Of a DNA stretch of 64,000 bases, positions 24,776-34,501 are shown in pieces (within the stretch, counting starts at the first letter, position 1; every line of letters begins with the position of its first letter). The notes under the pieces were generated by a model. It worked only from the letters and a program-made list of their open reading frames with translations, was not told the origin of the DNA and did no database searches. This DNA is from Magnetococcales bacterium (GTDB lineage Bacteria; Pseudomonadota; Magnetococcia; Magnetococcales; JADFWU01): contig JADFWU010000009.1 of NCBI GenBank assembly GCA_015234045.1, positions 1-64,000 of the forward strand. Direction: 5' to 3'. The translations under genes and the position numbers were made by a program.

Positions 24776-25089
24776 AGAGTTAACCTTCATGCAGAGCCGC
24801 TGTAGTATCAATCAGGATGAATTCAATAAACATCTTAATCGTATCGGCCATCAGGGCGTTTGCCTGAGCGATTTCTCAATTATACGTGACAACAGGAAGA
24901 ATCTCTTTGATTTCGTGAACCAAAGATTATAGCAATGATATGATCGTGGTTAAAAGAACATGAATGTCAACATGGCCTTGAAATGATATGCTCACCATTG
25001 TCATTGGAGCCACATAATTACGTGCAATAATGACATGGACACGATGTTACGGTGAATCTTAACAGCCGCATTTTCTATCGGGAGCAATT
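24776..25089. other. Divergent intergenic region, 314 bases
   Basis: Separates the minus-strand TolC gene from the plus-strand cyclase gene and must contain both promoters. No convincing -10/-35 pair, small ORF or repeat was singled out by eye. Confidence 0.5.
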
Positions 25090-26547
25090 ATGATTGCAAT
25101 GCCTTGGCAGGTCCGGTTTAGATTTCATCTTTTGTCCGGTGTGGCGGTTATTTTTCTGAGCTTTTATGGTCGGGTTGTCTGTCCGTTCATCGATTCCCTA
25201 TCGCTGACGCGCATCATGGTGGTGTTGGGCATCGTTAGTATCCTCCAAATTCTTATCAAAGAGCTTTTCTACTATCGTCTGCCAGGCTTTATGGCTAAGG
25301 GATCGCCAGCCAGACAAGGCTATTATGTGTCCATTGTATCCTGGTTGGCGGCTGGTGTGCTGGCTTCGGTACTGCATGGTGTGCTCTATCCTGGTTTTCA
25401 TTGGTCCAGTCATCTCAAACTGCTCACCGGTTATTGGGGGCTGGGTGCCGGGATGTTGGCGCAACTTGAATATGTACTGCTGGAACAGCATGTCAGGAAC
25501 CAGCTCGGTGTCTCTACTACTTCAGAAAAAGTCACGGTACGGTTGATGGAAAGTTTTCTGCTGTTTACCGTTACGCCGGTGATGATGATGGTTCTGATGA
25601 GTTTTCGATTTGTATATGAAGGGTATACCGATCGTGGCGCGGCGATTGAAGTTCTGTTTCTCGGGGTGAGTTTTGTTTTGGCAGGGATGACGGTGGCCTG
25701 GTTCTATGGCCGACGGTTGCGCAAGGATTGCGAATGTCTGCTGGAGGCGGTGGACTCTATCTCCAGTGGGCAGTTTCAAGTAGCGGTGGATGATTCACGG
25801 CCTGATGAGCTGGGACGCGTCGCTCTGGGGGTGAACGAAATGGCTAAGGGATTGGCGCAACGGGAGCGTATTCGAGATGCCTTTGGCCGCTTTGTCAATC
25901 CTGAGGTGGCAGCATCGTTTCTCAAGGCCCAGGATGAAGGGAATGGTTTGGTTCAGCTGGGTGGACAGCGTCGCTATGTAGCGATTCTGATGTCAGATAT
26001 TCGCAGTTTTACACCCTTATCCGAAAAGATGCAGCCCGAAGCACTGACCGCACTGCTCAATGGGTATTTTAGTGAAATGGTGGCCGCCATTCGCAATCAT
26101 GGTGGTATGGTGGATAAGTTTATCGGTGATGCCATCATGGCGGTGTTTGGCTTGTCGGACGATCGGAAGGATTTTCCGACTGATGCGCTGGCCGCTGCAT
26201 TGGAGATGCGTGAACGATTGGTGCAGTTTAATCAAAAGCGCATTGAACAGGGGCTTGATCCTATTGAAAATGGTATTGGCATTCATGTTGGTGAGGTGGT
26301 GGCGGGCTATATCGGTAGCGCGGACCGGCTCGAGTTCACCGTTATCGGCCATGCGGTCAATATTGCGGCGCGTATTGAGGGGCAGGCTAAGTCGCCCAAT
26401 CCACCGATTCTTTTCAGTGCTGAAATGGCAGAGCGGGTGCGAGGGCGTTATTCGGTTCATGGGCTGCAAGATGTTCAACTCAAAGGGGTTTCTGGTGAAA
26501 CCGCATTATTCACTGTGGCGGATAGCCATAGAATGGGCCAAGTATAA
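25090..26547 (+). CDS. Membrane-bound class III adenylate/guanylate cyclase with HAMP domain
   Basis: 485 residues. Six hydrophobic segments lie in residues 10-215. A HAMP-like linker follows ('CECLLEAVDSISSGQFQVAVDDSRPDELGRVALGVNEMA') and then a cyclase domain at about 295-480 with 'YVAILMSDIRSFTPLSEKM' (first metal Asp), 'KFIGDAIMAVFG' (second) and 'FTVIGHAVNIAARIEG'. The layout matches membrane-anchored bacterial adenylate cyclases. ATG 25090 has GGGAG six bases upstream. It converges on the YaiI-family gene with six bases between them. Confidence 0.92.
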   Translation: MIAMPWQVRFRFHLLSGVAVIFLSFYGRVVCPFIDSLSLTRIMVVLGIVSILQILIKELFYYRLPGFMAKGSPARQGYYVSIVSWLAAGVLASVLHGVLYPGFHWSSHLKLLTGYWGLGAGMLAQLEYVLLEQHVRNQLGVSTTSEKVTVRLMESFLLFTVTPVMMMVLMSFRFVYEGYTDRGAAIEVLFLGVSFVLAGMTVAWFYGRRLRKDCECLLEAVDSISSGQFQVAVDDSRPDELGRVALGVNEMAKGLAQRERIRDAFGRFVNPEVAASFLKAQDEGNGLVQLGGQRRYVAILMSDIRSFTPLSEKMQPEALTALLNGYFSEMVAAIRNHGGMVDKFIGDAIMAVFGLSDDRKDFPTDALAAALEMRERLVQFNQKRIEQGLDPIENGIGIHVGEVVAGYIGSADRLEFTVIGHAVNIAARIEGQAKSPNPPILFSAEMAERVRGRYSVHGLQDVQLKGVSGETALFTVADSHRMGQV

Positions 26548-26553
26548 CAAAAA

Positions 26554-27009
26554 TCAGCGCTGTCGTTTAATGGCCTGAAGTGTGTTCTCCAACGTGTTGA
26601 GAAAGCGGGAACGGTCCTTTTTTTGGAAGCTTGGGTTGTTGCCAGCAATGTCGCCTGTGTCGCGTAGATGCGCGTTGAGTTCCCGCATGGAGAGTGCCAT
26701 ACCGATTGTTTCATCATCAAAGGGCTTGCCTGCCGGGCCGATGGCTTTTGCGCCTTTTTCCAGACAGCGTGCAGCCAAAGGAATATCAGCGGTGATGGCC
26801 ACATCCTGAGCGCTGATATGTTCGACAATCCAATCATCCGCTTTGTCCAAACCGCCTGATACCACTTCCATGGTGATCAAGGGGTCATGGGGTAGGCGCA
26901 TCCACTGATTGCTGACCATGATCACAGGGAGTTTATGGCGTTGTCCAACTCGGATGATCTCCTCTTTGACCGGGCATGCATCAGCATCCACGAAAATTCT
27001 TGTCTCCAT
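26554..27009 (-). CDS. YaiI/YqxD family protein (UPF0178, DUF188)
   Basis: 151 residues of a conserved cytosolic family with the signature 'IFVDADACPVKEEIIRVGQRH' at the start, 'DKADDWIVEHI', 'VAITADIPLAARCLEKGA' and 'GPAGKPFDDETIGMAL'. The fold is PIN-like, but no function is firmly established. ATG 27009 is preceded by AGAGG at about ten bases; six extra upstream codons in the open frame lack support. Confidence 0.93.
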   Translation of the reverse strand: METRIFVDADACPVKEEIIRVGQRHKLPVIMVSNQWMRLPHDPLITMEVVSGGLDKADDWIVEHISAQDVAITADIPLAARCLEKGAKAIGPAGKPFDDETIGMALSMRELNAHLRDTGDIAGNNPSFQKKDRSRFLNTLENTLQAIKRQR

Positions 27010-27184
27010 CTTTGCTGATCCTCTCATTGGCTCAAAACAAGTTGTGTGTCATCACTGTGAGACGAAGGGTCTCATCTGTTTGAGACAGTTTGTTTCAAAT
27101 GGGGTGAATGATACTAATACGATATCTGCATAATTCAATCTAAATTATTATTTTTATAGCATAAAATATCAATCAATATACCGA

Positions 27185-27200
27185 TGGCCTATCCATTGCA
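27185..27200 (+). promoter_or_regulatory. Sigma-54-type promoter
   Basis: TGGCCTATCCATTGCA matches the -24/-12 consensus well: TGG-C, ten bases between the GG and GC doublets, then TTGCA. The predicted transcript start is near 27211, about 40 bases before the small ORF at 27253. A sigma-54 activator of the NtrC type is encoded 1 kb away. Confidence 0.6.
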
Positions 27201-27252
27201 GACTATTATGACATCTCAATATTCTCGGGTGACAGAATGGTGGAGAACTACA

Positions 27253-27378
27253 ATGGACATGACATCAGGCAGGGAAATAAATGGGTTTGAATTGACATCC
27301 ATGATTTCGTTTGGTGCGGTGATGGAGCTTGTTGTTGTTGTTGGCCTGGCCGAACTGTTTGCCCTGTGGTTGCAATAG
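27253..27378 (+). CDS. Small single-span membrane protein, unknown
   Basis: 41 residues, 'MDMTSGREINGFELTSMISF' followed by a hydrophobic helix ('VMELVVVVGLAELFALWLQ'). ATG 27253 has GGAG seven bases upstream. The frame is open back to 27184, but the sigma-54-like promoter lies in that upstream part, which favours the short form. No family was recognised. It could be a small regulatory or stress membrane peptide. Confidence 0.5.
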   Translation: MDMTSGREINGFELTSMISFGAVMELVVVVGLAELFALWLQ

Positions 27379-27426
27379 TTCGGTTGGTTGAGTGTGGTCG
27401 TTTTTTTATCATAATACCATAGATTC

Positions 27427-27451
27427 TAGGCGTTATGCAGTTGAATGAATT
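27427..27451 (+). repeat. Interspersed repeat B, copy 1
   Basis: TAGGCGTTATGCAGTTGAAT plus GAATT matches 63238-63262 at 23 of 25 bases, and its first 17 bases match 45005-45021 at 16 of 17. All copies are intergenic. Confidence 0.7.
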
Positions 27452-27458
27452 ATGTACC

Positions 27459-27486
27459 CGTCATTCCCACTTCCGCGAGAATGACG
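27459..27486. repeat. Short palindromic element
   Basis: CGTCATTC and GAATGACG form an eight-base stem around a 12-base centre. The sequence resembles the common 'GTCATTCCCG...GGAATGAC' class of interspersed palindromes. It lies eight bases after repeat B copy 1. Confidence 0.55.
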
Positions 27487-27663
27487 CTGTGCTAAATGAC
27501 TATAATAAGAAGATAAACCGGCACTTCTGGAACTGATGGGACGCATATCTGGCCAATCCTTTTTCAATACAGGAACTCATGAGTAGTGTGGTGCCTCTAA
27601 TTGGTAAGGAGGGATAGGAAATCGCTCCAGTATCGAAGTTTCGTGACCAAATAGGAGACCGCC

Positions 27664-28032
27664 ATGCCCAGCGTATTGTTAATTGAAGATGACCTGGAAT
27701 ATTGCAAACTGATCAGTCGGATTCTGACTGATCATGGGTATGAGGTTCAGACTGCCAATGATGGCGATAAGGGATTACAAGTTTATCGAAATCATCCAGC
27801 GGATGTGATCTTGACCGACATGATTATGCCGGAGATGGATGGTGTGGCGTTGATTCGTGCCTTGAAACATGATGATCCAAAACCGCGTATCATTGCCATG
27901 TCGGGCGGTGGGCGTCATCTGCATGCCCGTTTTAATCTTGAAATTGCAGAGACGTTAGGTGTACATGCCTGTTTGACCAAGCCTTTTTCCAAAGATGAAC
28001 TTCTTTTTACACTTCAAGATATCATACACTGA
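27664..28032 (+). CDS. Single-domain response regulator (CheY-like)
   Basis: 122 residues making a receiver domain only: acidic pair 'IEDD' near 7-10, phospho-acceptor Asp in 'VILTDMIMPEMDG' near 53, Thr/Ser in 'IIAMSGGG' near 83, and 'LTKPFSKDELL' near 105. ATG 27664 has AGGAG at the proper distance. It has no output domain, so it should act as a phospho-relay or by protein contact. It ends five bases from the convergent NtrC-type regulator and may share its kinase. Confidence 0.93.
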   Translation: MPSVLLIEDDLEYCKLISRILTDHGYEVQTANDGDKGLQVYRNHPADVILTDMIMPEMDGVALIRALKHDDPKPRIIAMSGGGRHLHARFNLEIAETLGVHACLTKPFSKDELLFTLQDIIH

Positions 28033-28037
28033 CAGAC

Positions 28038-29744
28038 CTACTGCTTATTGGTGATGCCGTATTTCTTCATTTTCCTAAAAAAAGTACTACGTGCCATGCC
28101 CAATAGCTTGGCCGCATCTTGTCGTCGCCAGTAGGTTTGTTGTAGTGCATTGCGGATGGCTTCCTTCTCAGAGATGACCGGTGTTGATGTCTGTACTGCT
28201 GTTTCGGTTGGTTCTAGACTGGACAGGAAGAACGAAGGCAGATGATGCGACTCAATCACTGAATCGTGACATACAACAAACGCATGTTCCAATGCGTGTT
28301 CCAATTCTCGAACATTGCCCGGCCACGTGTGATTCATGATGGTTTGGATGGCCTCTTGGGAGAGCGTACTGATTTCCCGATCGTACTTATTATTGAAATG
28401 TTGTATGAAGTGGTCCACCAACAGAGGAATATCATCGGATCGGTTTTTCAGTGCGGGAATGTGCAATTCAACCACGTTGAGACGATAATAAAGATCCTCG
28501 CGGAACTTGCCTTGTGCAATGCGTTGTTTCAAATTTTGATTGGTAGCAGCGATGACGCGCACATCCACGGAGATGGTTGTCGCCTCGCCAACCCGTTCAA
28601 ACTGTTTTTCCTGGAGAACTCTCAGGAGGCGTACCTGTAAATGAGTTGAGATATCACCGATCTCATCCAGAAACAGTGTGCCTTTGTCAGCCAGTTGGAA
28701 ACGGCCAATCCGATCTTTCAATGCGCCTGTAAAAGCGCCTTTGACATGACCAAACAACTCGCTTTCCAACAGATTGTCGGAAAGGGCGGCACAGTTGACG
28801 CAGATCAACGGCTTGTTTTTGCGTGATCCTTGATTATGGATTGCTTCAGCAACCAGCTCCTTACCGGTGCCGCTTTGTCCTGTTATCAATACCGTTGTTT
28901 CTACATTGGCCAGATCTTCAATTAAGTTGAAAACATCCTGCATGGGTTGGCTTTGGCCGATAAGGCGGTGAAACTGTCGGCGGGCGTTTAATGCTTTCTC
29001 CATTGTTGCCAGTTGTGTTTGGTCAGCCACGATCATAACAGCACCAGAAAATTCGCCTGCACCGCGAAGCAGTGGAGAAGCGGTTACTTTGACCACCTGT
29101 TCCGGGCGGCTCGAACAGTGACAGACAATATGTTGGTGAACGATCTTTTCGCGGCGGGCAAGGGCTTGTCGCACCACTGTCATGCATTGGCCCTGACAGT
29201 GTGAATCATGCGTGGTGAAGGGATGACCAACTTCCGATTGAGCAAGCTGACATAAGGCGCTGGCGGCGTGGTTAACCTCAATGAGCGTAACCGCTTCGTC
29301 CACAGTGATGATGGCATCATCCACACTATTGAAAATAGCGGTCAGATTGGCGCGTAGTTTTGACTTTTCGTCTTGCAGTGCTTTGTGTTTCAGTGCCTGC
29401 TCAATGGTGCGTAACAAGGCTTCTTTCAACACTGGTTTAGTGATGAAGTCAAACGCGCCGTATCGGATGGCTTTTTGAGCGGATTCCAGCGATGGATTGC
29501 CGGTAACCATAATAAAATAGGCGCTGAATTCACGTTCCTGAGCTGCTTTTAGAAGATCCAGTCCAGTCTGTTTACCCAGTATGATATCACTGAGTACCAG
29601 ATCAAATCGGCTATTCTCCAAGGTGAGTAGGGCTGTTTCATAGTCATCGGCACAGCTAACAGTGTGCCCCTGATTCGATAAAATACGCGCAAATAACTGT
29701 TGCATTTTACGCTCATCTTCAACAACTAGGATGGTTGCTTTCAT
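28038..29744 (-). CDS. NtrC-family sigma-54-dependent response regulator with Cys-rich PAS domain
   Basis: 568 residues: receiver at 1-120 (acceptor Asp in 'LVLSDIILGKQTG'), PAS-like domain at about 125-240, sigma-54 AAA+ domain at about 255-490 (Walker A 'ITGQSGTGKE', sigma-54 loop 'GAFTGA', Walker B 'TLFLDEIGDI'), and a Fis-type helix-turn-helix at the end ('RNALQQTYWRRQDAAKLLGMARSTFFRKMKKYGI'; read as two pieces). The PAS region has clustered Cys/His ('SHCQGQC', 'HQHIVCHC') that could hold a metal, a cofactor or a redox switch. The start overlaps the kinase gene's stop (ATGA), so the pair is translationally coupled. Confidence 0.94.
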   Translation of the reverse strand: MKATILVVEDERKMQQLFARILSNQGHTVSCADDYETALLTLENSRFDLVLSDIILGKQTGLDLLKAAQEREFSAYFIMVTGNPSLESAQKAIRYGAFDFITKPVLKEALLRTIEQALKHKALQDEKSKLRANLTAIFNSVDDAIITVDEAVTLIEVNHAASALCQLAQSEVGHPFTTHDSHCQGQCMTVVRQALARREKIVHQHIVCHCSSRPEQVVKVTASPLLRGAGEFSGAVMIVADQTQLATMEKALNARRQFHRLIGQSQPMQDVFNLIEDLANVETTVLITGQSGTGKELVAEAIHNQGSRKNKPLICVNCAALSDNLLESELFGHVKGAFTGALKDRIGRFQLADKGTLFLDEIGDISTHLQVRLLRVLQEKQFERVGEATTISVDVRVIAATNQNLKQRIAQGKFREDLYYRLNVVELHIPALKNRSDDIPLLVDHFIQHFNNKYDREISTLSQEAIQTIMNHTWPGNVRELEHALEHAFVVCHDSVIESHHLPSFFLSSLEPTETAVQTSTPVISEKEAIRNALQQTYWRRQDAAKLLGMARSTFFRKMKKYGITNKQ

Positions 29745-32700
29745 CCGGGGATTTCCTCAATAATTTCAATAAGAATTTTGGCAATTTCTTCCAACAGTAG
29801 AGGTTTGCGAAGGACTGCCCGAATGGACAACGAGTCAATAATATCTTCTGACGTGGGTGTTTTGCGCCCTGAGCAGAGTATCAATGAGAGCGTTGAATCC
29901 AATTGCCTGATGCGGGTGAATAGTTCAATCCCGGTCAGACCCGGCATGGTTTGATCAGAAATGACCACATCAAATTGTGTTCTGTGATCTTGGAAATAGC
30001 GCCAGGCTTTGCGCGGATCTGTGAAGGAAGTTACTTGATAGCCGAGTTTTTTCAATTGCTTGGTGCCAAGCCGTGCAATACTGATTTCGTCATCTATAAA
30101 TAAGATATGTAGTGGCTGGGAAGATGTCGTAAAGGTAGATGGTGTGTTATCAATGGATGTCTCCTCGTCAACTACAGGCCAGTAAACCCGAAATAGGGCA
30201 CCTTTGCCTGGTTCGCTATCCACTTCAACGGCACCACCGATATCGCTAATAATGCCGTGCACCACGGATAGACCAAGTCCCGTGCCTTTACCAACATCCT
30301 TGGTGGTGAAAAAAGGATCGAACAAGCGATCTTTAATTTCTGGAAGAATACCGGGTCCCGTATCTTTTACCGTAATCACCGCATACCAGCCGGGATTTAA
30401 TTTTAAACGCGCGGCACTTTCTGGATTAAGTAATGCGTTATCAAGTGTGATGATAAGTGTTCCACCATCTTGTTCCATGGAACTGGCAGCGTTTGTGCAG
30501 AGATTCATGATCACCTGATGTAGCCGAGTGGGATCGCCAATCACGGTGATGTCAGGCGTATTTATGTAGCGTTCAATCTCAATGGTACTAGGCAGACTGG
30601 CCCGCATGAACTTGATGCACTCTTTGAGCACAGGAGAGACGCATATCGGTTTAAGGGTTGTTTCACTTAAGCGGCTGAATGTAAGCAACTGGGCTACTAA
30701 CTCTTTGGCCCGTTTGCCGGCTTGGAATACATCCAGAAGATCCTGATGATTTTGATCTTCTTCAGGAATTGAGTCCAGTACCAGTTCGGTGTATCCCAGC
30801 ATAATACCCAGAATATTGTTGAAATCATGTGATATGCCGCCCGCTAATGTGCCGATGGCTTCCATTTTCTGTGACTGGCGTAACTGTTGTTCCATCTCTT
30901 TTTGTGCACTGATGTCTCGATAAACAGCCACATAGTTTTGCATGGAACCTTCAGGGTTTGTAATCGGTGAGATGCTGGCTTCTACTTCGAACAGGTCACC
31001 ATTTTTCTTCCTATTGATGAAGTTGCCATGCCAAGTTTGACCTTGTGCCAGGCTGTTATACATCTGTTCAATGATTTTCTGTGGATTTTGGCTGGGTCCA
31101 AAAATATCCGCTTTTTTGCCAATGATATCGGCATAGTCATATCCTGATATGCGGCAAAAAGCGTGATTGACGTACTGAATTTCGCCCAATGTATTGGTGA
31201 TCAGTACCATGTCACCGGTTTGCTCAATAGCTGAGGCAAGGCGCCGGCTGTTCATCTGTTCACGCAGCGATGTGATACCAAATGAGATATCATTAGCAAG
31301 GTCCATCAGGAATGCGGTTTCCTGATTGTCAAAGGCATCAGTCTCTGAGGCATAAATATTGAGTACGCCAAACACTGTGTTATCGATTATAAGCGGAAGT
31401 GCAATGGATGAGTTGTAGCCACGCTTAGTAGCTTGTTTTCTCCACGGTTTGAAGGATTGACTGCTTTGGATGTTCCGTTCAATGGCAGGTTTGCCAGTAC
31501 GTATAGCGATTCCCGATGGTCCCTGACCTCGTTCAATATCTGCCCATGTGATTTTTACTGTGTCCAGGTACCCTGCTTCAAAGCCAAACTGCGCCATAGG
31601 GCGCACATCTTTAGCCGAATTGTTCTCGGCAAAACCGATCCAGGCCAGACGATAACCCGCACTTTCAACGATGAGTTGGCAGAGTGTGTCCATGAAGTGC
31701 TGTTCTTCAACAGCTTTCATTATCGCTTTGCTGGCAGCACTGAGTGCCCGTAGTGCTCGATTGGCTCTATTTAACTCTTTTACGGCATGGGTACGTTCTG
31801 TGATATCACTGGCCACCGCATAGATGGTGTTATCTTCCGGTGTGGAAAGGGCAGACCAGGCTAACAGTCGATAGCTGTTATCTTTATGTCGGTATCGGTT
31901 CTCAAAGTAGAATGTCAGTAAGCCTTTGCTGAGTTTGGACATCTCTTCGAGCGTCTTATCCACATCATCAGGATGCACAAGTTCCAAAAATGTTGAGCCT
32001 TCCAACTCATGGGGTTGATATCCTAAAATGCCGAACCATCCTTTGTTTACTCGCAGAATTGTACCGTCCTGATGGGCGATAATGTGCAGGTTCATGGGTT
32101 GGTCAAAGAACTTGTTCAGTGTCTGCTGGGTTTGTCTGCGTTCGGTAATGTCATCCACCACTGCGATATGGTAATCGGTCTGTTGGCCGGGATGCCACGT
32201 TGGGGAAACCGTCAGAGTGACCCAGACAATGGACTGGTCCTTCTTCAGATACCGTTTTTCCATGGTAAAGCCGCTGATTTCACCTGCCAGCAGTTTGGCC
32301 ATGTGTTCCAAATCAGATTTAATGTCGTCAGGATGGGAGATTTCTTGGAGTGTTTTGTTGGTCATTTCAGCAGGATCAAAGCCGACGATTTCACAGTAGC
32401 GTTTGTTAATCCTGACAAATTCACCTGTTTTGCTATTGATCAGTGCGACACCAACACCAGCCTGTTCAAATATGGTCTTGGACCATCGTTCCTGTTCGAC
32501 AATGTCTTGAACCAGCGGATTGCCTAGAAAAAAGAATGCAATACCGCCGATGATGAGAATAAAAACACCTGTCGCGCCTGAAACCAGTCCGGCTTCAATA
32601 TAGGGTGCTTGAATCGTGTCAATATCCACCTTGGCCACTACACCAAGATCCAGAATGGCCACAGGTTCATATGCCGCAAGAACCGATACACCGCGATAAT

Positions 32701-34066
32701 CCTGAGCAACAACAGATCCCGATTGTCCATTGAGTGCCCGCCGCATGGGCTCAGCCCGTTTTGCATCAAACGGAATGGGCGCGGGCTGATATCGGTCCCA
32801 AGCGTGTTGACGGGTGATGAAGTTGATGTGATCACCTGCACGACGCGCTAGAGTAAACTCTCCGATACCGTTGAATTGTGCGTGGGCTTGCTTGAAGTGC
32901 TCAATGGTGTCAGCAGTCCACTCTTCAATATGATGGTCCTGGTGGTCTTTATTGTGGCCAGCCATAGCCTCCATGAGCCGGGCTTGGCTTTGTACTGTCT
33001 CAATCAGGCGGGTGCGTTGATCTTCAAAAGCGACTTGGTATAACAGTGTTAATGTGATGCCAGCGGTCAGAGCGACAGCGGAAATCATGACCAGAGTCAT
33101 GATCATACCACGGGCACGTAGCCGTCTTTCGGTCTGATCTGTCTTTATGCCCAACAGATAGTCTTGTACAGAACGATTTGACCGATAGGCCATCCACGCT
33201 GCGCTCAGCAACAGTACAAACAGCATCGTGCCAACAATGGACCAAGCAATTTTGGCAAATTTATACTCAATTTTTGGAGGTCTATGCCATTTTTGATACA
33301 GATCCTGATAAAGCGGGGTTTTTAAAAAATCGGAGAGCGCGCTGTTCAGTTTGTTAAGGAGTTCGGGCGCATTTTTGCGAACGGCAATTGCACGGGATAC
33401 GGTCGTGAGTGGGCTGCCGATGGGTTCAATCCGATCATTGACCCGCATCTCTTTGGCGATGCGATGAATAACTGGATCAGGAAAAGCGATTAGATCGACG
33501 TTACCTTTGAGTAACGCTTCGAGTGTTTGTCCTGGTTCGGTAAAGGGTGTCACAGTAAGATTATCTTGTTGGCTGAGTATCTGTGACCCGATGTTGGTAG
33601 TAAGTGTACCAATACGCATGCCGGCTAGATGTTCAACACTTGTGATAGATTTGTTTTCAGCAAGTTTAAAGAGTGAGATATTGAAGGATTCCAACGGTAT
33701 GGTGAAGTCCAAAAATGTTTTGCGTTGTTGGGTGATGCCCATATTGGGAATGAGATCAGCCTTACCGTTACGCAGCGCATCATTGACTTCTTGCCAAGAG
33801 TCGTAAATGGCGTAAGAAACATCCAGATTTGCCTGTTTGGCAATGGCATCCATTAGATCAATCGCAAAGCCGCTTGCGTGACCTTCTTTGGAGACCTGAT
33901 ATTGAGGTGGAAAGTGGCGCGGTACCGCAGCAATAATCTTATTGTCTTGTGACGTGGCAGAGTTGTCCACATTTGCCAATGCTGGCGCGTGGATCTGGAG
34001 AAATAGTGTAACCAATACGATGGCAGCAATGCCAAACCAGGAGGTTGGCTGGGCTGTGTTGTCCAT
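29741..34066 (-). CDS. Hybrid sensor histidine kinase: SBP-TM-PAS-PAS-GAF-PAS-HisKA-HATPase-REC
   Basis: 1441 residues from ATG 34066 (a GTG two codons earlier, five bases after AGGAG, is an equal choice). A signal segment precedes a family 3 solute-binding domain at about 25-265 ('IIAAVPRHFPPQYQVSKEG', 'GKADLIPNMGITQQRKTFLDF'). Membrane spans lie near 275-300, 325-350 and 505-530, enclosing a second extracytoplasmic segment. Two PAS domains, a GAF domain, another PAS and the kinase core follow: H-box 'TLAGGISHDFNNILG', N-box 'HQVIMNLCTNAASSM', G-boxes 'DTGPGI' and 'GKGTGLGLSVVHG'. A receiver ends it ('FDVVISDQTMPGLTG'). It probably senses a small solute and drives the coupled NtrC-type regulator. 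Confidence 0.93.
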   Translation of the reverse strand: MDNTAQPTSWFGIAAIVLVTLFLQIHAPALANVDNSATSQDNKIIAAVPRHFPPQYQVSKEGHASGFAIDLMDAIAKQANLDVSYAIYDSWQEVNDALRNGKADLIPNMGITQQRKTFLDFTIPLESFNISLFKLAENKSITSVEHLAGMRIGTLTTNIGSQILSQQDNLTVTPFTEPGQTLEALLKGNVDLIAFPDPVIHRIAKEMRVNDRIEPIGSPLTTVSRAIAVRKNAPELLNKLNSALSDFLKTPLYQDLYQKWHRPPKIEYKFAKIAWSIVGTMLFVLLLSAAWMAYRSNRSVQDYLLGIKTDQTERRLRARGMIMTLVMISAVALTAGITLTLLYQVAFEDQRTRLIETVQSQARLMEAMAGHNKDHQDHHIEEWTADTIEHFKQAHAQFNGIGEFTLARRAGDHINFITRQHAWDRYQPAPIPFDAKRAEPMRRALNGQSGSVVAQDYRGVSVLAAYEPVAILDLGVVAKVDIDTIQAPYIEAGLVSGATGVFILIIGGIAFFFLGNPLVQDIVEQERWSKTIFEQAGVGVALINSKTGEFVRINKRYCEIVGFDPAEMTNKTLQEISHPDDIKSDLEHMAKLLAGEISGFTMEKRYLKKDQSIVWVTLTVSPTWHPGQQTDYHIAVVDDITERRQTQQTLNKFFDQPMNLHIIAHQDGTILRVNKGWFGILGYQPHELEGSTFLELVHPDDVDKTLEEMSKLSKGLLTFYFENRYRHKDNSYRLLAWSALSTPEDNTIYAVASDITERTHAVKELNRANRALRALSAASKAIMKAVEEQHFMDTLCQLIVESAGYRLAWIGFAENNSAKDVRPMAQFGFEAGYLDTVKITWADIERGQGPSGIAIRTGKPAIERNIQSSQSFKPWRKQATKRGYNSSIALPLIIDNTVFGVLNIYASETDAFDNQETAFLMDLANDISFGITSLREQMNSRRLASAIEQTGDMVLITNTLGEIQYVNHAFCRISGYDYADIIGKKADIFGPSQNPQKIIEQMYNSLAQGQTWHGNFINRKKNGDLFEVEASISPITNPEGSMQNYVAVYRDISAQKEMEQQLRQSQKMEAIGTLAGGISHDFNNILGIMLGYTELVLDSIPEEDQNHQDLLDVFQAGKRAKELVAQLLTFSRLSETTLKPICVSPVLKECIKFMRASLPSTIEIERYINTPDITVIGDPTRLHQVIMNLCTNAASSMEQDGGTLIITLDNALLNPESAARLKLNPGWYAVITVKDTGPGILPEIKDRLFDPFFTTKDVGKGTGLGLSVVHGIISDIGGAVEVDSEPGKGALFRVYWPVVDEETSIDNTPSTFTTSSQPLHILFIDDEISIARLGTKQLKKLGYQVTSFTDPRKAWRYFQDHRTQFDVVISDQTMPGLTGIELFTRIRQLDSTLSLILCSGRKTPTSEDIIDSLSIRAVLRKPLLLEEIAKILIEIIEEIPG

Positions 34067-34237
34067 GCTCACTTCAACTCCTATTCGAAGAATATTCAAC
34101 CTGAACAGAGTATCATAGGCAGGCATAAAAAATCGTTATAATTTCATGTGGAATAAATAGCGTAGGTCTGAGCGTATCTCTTGTTGTTCTGATAGAATAG
34201 ATTTTTCAAATAGAAACATTGGATACATGGGGATACA

Positions 34238-34471
34238 ATGACGACATCATCGAATGTGCTAAAAGGAATGAAAACCATTTTGACTCTGCTTACCGCCATG
34301 CTGTTTGGGCAGGTAGTGATGGGTATTTTGCTATTGATAGAAGTGCCCACTGATGGTGGATTGGCAACCGGGTTGGTTCATGGCATTTTGGGGCTTGCTG
34401 TTTTCAGTGTGATAACAGCGGTTTTTGTGCTGAGTCGATTGAAAAGTGCGTTAAGCAGTCCAGCTGAATAG
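34238..34471 (+). CDS. Small two-span membrane protein, unknown
   Basis: 77 residues with two hydrophobic helices, about 14-34 ('LTLLTAMLFGQVVMGILLLI') and 46-66 ('LVHGILGLAVFSVITAVFVL'), and a short charged tail. ATG 34238 has GGGGA five bases upstream. Transcribed divergently from the big kinase. No family could be named. It might be a partner of either neighbour but nothing in the sequence says so. Confidence 0.75.
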   Translation: MTTSSNVLKGMKTILTLLTAMLFGQVVMGILLLIEVPTDGGLATGLVHGILGLAVFSVITAVFVLSRLKSALSSPAE

Positions 34472-34501
34472 AGTCTGATTTGATGGATTGATGTGATGTG
34501 T

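Noticed and set aside
34144-34350. 68-residue minus-strand ORF
   Set aside because: Overlaps the better-supported plus-strand membrane gene at 34238 and the kinase promoter region; no start signal.
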